From NCBI RefSeq assembly GCF_008801605.1, contig NZ_VZPJ01000001.1, positions 186,001 through 250,000 of the forward strand: a stretch of DNA of 64,000 nt, written 5' to 3'. Positions 61,858-64,000 of the stretch are shown one piece after another. A program made the translations under genes and the position numbers. The notes under the pieces are model-generated. The model was not told where the DNA came from and did no database searches. It saw nothing but the letters and a program-made list of their open reading frames with translations. Source of the stretch: Pseudomonas brassicacearum subsp. brassicacearum (GTDB lineage: Bacteria > Pseudomonadota > Gammaproteobacteria > Pseudomonadales > Pseudomonadaceae). Positions within the stretch are counted from its first letter, which is position 1. Every line of letters begins with the position of its first letter.

Positions 61858-63279
61858 TCAGCCTGCGGGGTGCTCGTTGATTGTGCTCGCAGCCTGGAAC
61901 AGGATTTTCGCGACGAAATCGATTTCCTGTTCGGTGATGATCAGCGGCGGCAGGAAGCGTACGGTCGCGCCGTGGCGTCCGCCCAGTTCAACGATCAAGC
62001 CGTGCTTCAGGCAAGCCTGCTGGAACGCCTTGGCCCGGGCCGTGTCCACCGGCGGATGGCCTTGTACGTCTGGGGTGCCTTGCGGGTCGACGATTTCCAT
62101 GCCGAGCATCAGGCCGCGTCCACGCACATCGCCGATCCAGGCGAACTCGTTTTGCAGCGCCTGCAATTGTTTCTGCAGGTGAACGCCCACCGTTTCGGCG
62201 TGCTGGACCAGGCCTTGATCGCGGATAAAACGCAAGGTCGCGGTACCCGCCGCCATCGCCAGTTGATTGCCGCGGAATGTGCCGGCGTGGGCACCCGGCT
62301 GCCAGACGTCCAGCGACTCGTGGTAGACCATCACCGATAGCGGCAACCCGCCGCCGATGGCTTTGGACAGGGTGATGACATCCGGCGTGATGCCCGATTG
62401 CTCGAAGCCGAACATCCGTCCACTGCGGGCAATGCCGCACTGGATCTCGTCGACGATCAGCGGAATGCCGTGGGCCTGGGTCAACCGGCGCAACTCCTGC
62501 AGCCAGCGGTCCGGCGCGGCGATCACCCCACCCTCGCCCTGGATCGGCTCCAGGATCATTGCCGCCGGTGCTGTCACCCCGCTTTCCGGGTCGTTGAGCA
62601 AGTGTTCCAGGTATCGAACGTTCAACGTGACCGCCTGATCGCCGGCCACCCCGAACGGGCAACGATAGTCGTGGGGGAACGGCAGGCGCTGCACGCCGGG
62701 CATCAACGCGCCGAGGGCATTCTTTGGCGACAGGTTGCCGCTGATAGCCAGCGTGCCCAGGGTCATCCCGTGATAGGCCCCTTCGAACGCCAGGACCGAA
62801 TGCCGTCCGGTCGCGGTACGGGTCAGCTTGAGCGCGGCCTCGACCGCATCGGCCCCACTCGGGCCGCAGAACTGGATGCGTGCATGGCGAGCGAACTCGC
62901 TGGGCAGGCAAGCGAAAATCTCTTGGACGAATGCGTCCTTCACGGGCGTCATGAGGTCCAGGGTATGCATCGGCACACCGGCCGCCATGACCTGGGTGAT
63001 GGCTTCGATGATCACCGGGTGGTTGTGGCCCAGCGCGAGGGTCCCGGCACCGGCCAGGCAATCGACGAACACTTGCCCTCGGCTGTCCTGCACATAAATG
63101 CCATGGGCCCTTTCAAGCACCAGGGGAATGCGTCGCGGGTAACTGCGGGCGTTGGATTCCTGCTGTTGCTGACGTTCCAGCAGTGGTGTCGAATCGAGGC
63201 AGTAAGGATTCGACAGACCGGTGTGCAACAGGCGTAGCTGTTGCGCGCCACCCGCTGTGACATTCGAAAAAGCACTCAT
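61858..63279 (-). CDS. Diaminobutyrate--2-oxoglutarate aminotransferase
   Basis: The 473-residue enzyme starts at ATG 63279 with GGAGGAAATC upstream. It is a class-III PLP aminotransferase: GIYVQDSRGQVFVDCLAGAG, FCGPSGADAVEAALKLTRTA, GAYHGMTLGTLAISGN, IVDEIQCGIARSGRMFGFE, PLP Lys in TLSKAIGGGLPLSVM, GTFRGNQLAMAAGTATL. The SGADAVEAALKL and PHDYRCPFG segments fit the L-2,4-diaminobutyrate-forming group (PvdH, Dat, EctB). Diaminobutyrate is a siderophore precursor, and the next gene upstream is a TonB receptor, so a siderophore locus is likely. Confidence 0.9.
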   Translation of the reverse strand: MSAFSNVTAGGAQQLRLLHTGLSNPYCLDSTPLLERQQQQESNARSYPRRIPLVLERAHGIYVQDSRGQVFVDCLAGAGTLALGHNHPVIIEAITQVMAAGVPMHTLDLMTPVKDAFVQEIFACLPSEFARHARIQFCGPSGADAVEAALKLTRTATGRHSVLAFEGAYHGMTLGTLAISGNLSPKNALGALMPGVQRLPFPHDYRCPFGVAGDQAVTLNVRYLEHLLNDPESGVTAPAAMILEPIQGEGGVIAAPDRWLQELRRLTQAHGIPLIVDEIQCGIARSGRMFGFEQSGITPDVITLSKAIGGGLPLSVMVYHESLDVWQPGAHAGTFRGNQLAMAAGTATLRFIRDQGLVQHAETVGVHLQKQLQALQNEFAWIGDVRGRGLMLGMEIVDPQGTPDVQGHPPVDTARAKAFQQACLKHGLIVELGGRHGATVRFLPPLIITEQEIDFVAKILFQAASTINEHPAG

Positions 63280-63356
63280 GATTTCCTCCATGGAGGCTGG
63301 GTTTGGAAGGGAACAAACAGCCTGGAAACAAACATCCGAAACGTTGCAGGACAGAC

Positions 63357-63377
63357 GCGGGGAGATTGCCTCCCCGC
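63357..63377. promoter_or_regulatory. Hairpin between TonB receptor and aminotransferase genes
   Basis: GCGGGGAG and CTCCCCGC form a perfect 8-base stem around ATTGC. It lacks a T-run on the minus strand, so it is more likely to adjust expression between the two genes than to end transcription fully. Confidence 0.5.
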
Positions 63378-63387
63378 GCCCGTGGGT

Positions 63388-64000
63388 TTACATGTCGTAG
63401 CGCAGGATCATCCCCACCGTGCGCGGTGCGCCGACGTCGATGATGTCGTCGTCGCGATTGTTGGTGACGTACTCCTTGTCGAACGCATTCTTCACGTAGG
63501 CGGACACTGCGACGTTCTTGGTGACTTTGTACTCGGTGTTGAAATTCACCAGCACATAGGCGTCGCTCTTACGCTCACCAGTGACTTTACCGTTTGAATC
63601 GAACTCGTACTCCGAAGGCGCAGTGCTCTGATAGACAATGTCCGTACCGAATATCAGGCGATCGTCGAAACGATAGACACCACCCACCGAGGCCTTGTAT
63701 TTAGGCGAGTAGAGGAACGCCTCACCGCTCCTGTCCTGACCATTGTCAGCGACGAAGTCCTTGTATTTGCTATCGGTAATGGCGCCGCCGACGTTCAGGG
63801 TCAGTTGCTCGGTGATGTCTTTTTCGACGAAGACTTCCAGGCCCTTGATCTCACTGCGACCAGCGTTGTAGATATCAATGACGGTGCTACCGGGCTGCCG
63901 CACGCTGACCTGCTGATCTTTCCAGTCGGTGTAGTACAGGTTGGCGCGGGTACGCAGGGTCTTGTCGAAGAACGAACCGCGATAGGACAGCTCGTAGTTG
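63388..64000 (-). CDS. TonB-dependent receptor, C-terminal part (5' end outside window)
   Basis: The frame is open from the right edge and ends at TAA 63388. About 204 residues are visible: ELSYRGSFFDKTLRTRANLY, YTDWKDQQVSVRQPG, IDIYNAGRSEIKGLEVFVEK, NVGGAITDSKYKDF, FLYSPKYKASVGGVYRFDDR, and YKVTKNVAVSAYVKNAFDKE followed by YV. The final strand is PRTVGMILRYDM. These are the last strands of a siderophore-type outer-membrane receptor; NVKNAFDKEY-like and PRTVG-like ends are usual. The ligand cannot be told. The diaminobutyrate aminotransferase gene follows after 108 bases. Confidence 0.9.
   Translation of the reverse strand, partial: NYELSYRGSFFDKTLRTRANLYYTDWKDQQVSVRQPGSTVIDIYNAGRSEIKGLEVFVEKDITEQLTLNVGGAITDSKYKDFVADNGQDRSGEAFLYSPKYKASVGGVYRFDDRLIFGTDIVYQSTAPSEYEFDSNGKVTGERKSDAYVLVNFNTEYKVTKNVAVSAYVKNAFDKEYVTNNRDDDIIDVGAPRTVGMILRYDM

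Overview
The window is a chromosomal segment of a fluorescent-group Pseudomonas. This is inferred from the high-GC codon use of most genes, the many copies of a GTGGGAGCGAGC-type REP palindrome, and family content typical of that genus: DUF3077 protein, YghU-type GST, Pit/PPK2 pair, carboxynorspermidine pathway, and diaminobutyrate aminotransferase beside a TonB receptor. No rRNA or tRNA gene and no CRISPR array were seen.

Region by region. (1) 1-5.6 kb, plus strand: a probable operon with the tail of an unknown gene, a secreted protein, a secreted protein with one c-type heme motif, a stand-alone homologue of the N-terminal part of VioB, and an SMP-30-like protein. (2) 5.6-12.6 kb: an SDR oxidoreductase, a DUF3604/PHP-like protein and a taurine/sulfonate-type ABC transporter on the minus strand, with a divergent GntR/HutC regulator. 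A MarR-GNAT fusion and a decayed permease fragment follow. (3) 13.8-25.9 kb: a TetR gene beside a biosynthetic operon of reductase, adenylate-forming enzyme, HAD phosphatase, FAD hydroxylase, multi-ACP protein, a ketosynthase/KS-like/double-hotdog (AfsA-like) protein, an SRPBCC protein and an outer-membrane barrel. The KS-AfsA-like protein together with a phosphatase, a reductase and a TetR regulator recalls gamma-butyrolactone signalling systems of actinobacteria; this is the best candidate for an undescribed system here. (4) 26-44.4 kb: mostly ordinary genes: a LuxR-type response regulator with an exported protein, DUF1810, the alternative spermidine route, a Ppx-like protein with PPK2 and Pit, a PhnCDE-type ABC transporter, LysR with an aldo/keto reductase, a sensory set (binding protein, GGDEF protein, binding protein), and YghU.

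(5) 44.8-58.9 kb: an AT-richer island, almost entirely minus strand, of about two dozen short genes. Several resemble immunity proteins of polymorphic toxins (SUKH/SMI1-KNR4, a DUF7660-like protein, others unrecognised). No toxin gene is visible. The island holds a recent 1.57-kb duplication carrying three genes, a pair of paralogous lipoproteins, a transposase remnant, truncated gene copies, and a family of about 121-bp miniature elements with inverted ends. It looks like an immunity-gene array reshaped by repeats. (6) 59.2-64 kb: a cytoplasmic FIST-domain chemoreceptor-like protein, a four-unit 134-bp REP array, a diaminobutyrate aminotransferase and the C-terminal part of a TonB-dependent receptor, probably for siderophore metabolism.

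Functions come from reading motifs and remembered family features; no database search was run. Start codons were moved inward where a ribosome-binding site or family N-terminus argued for it.
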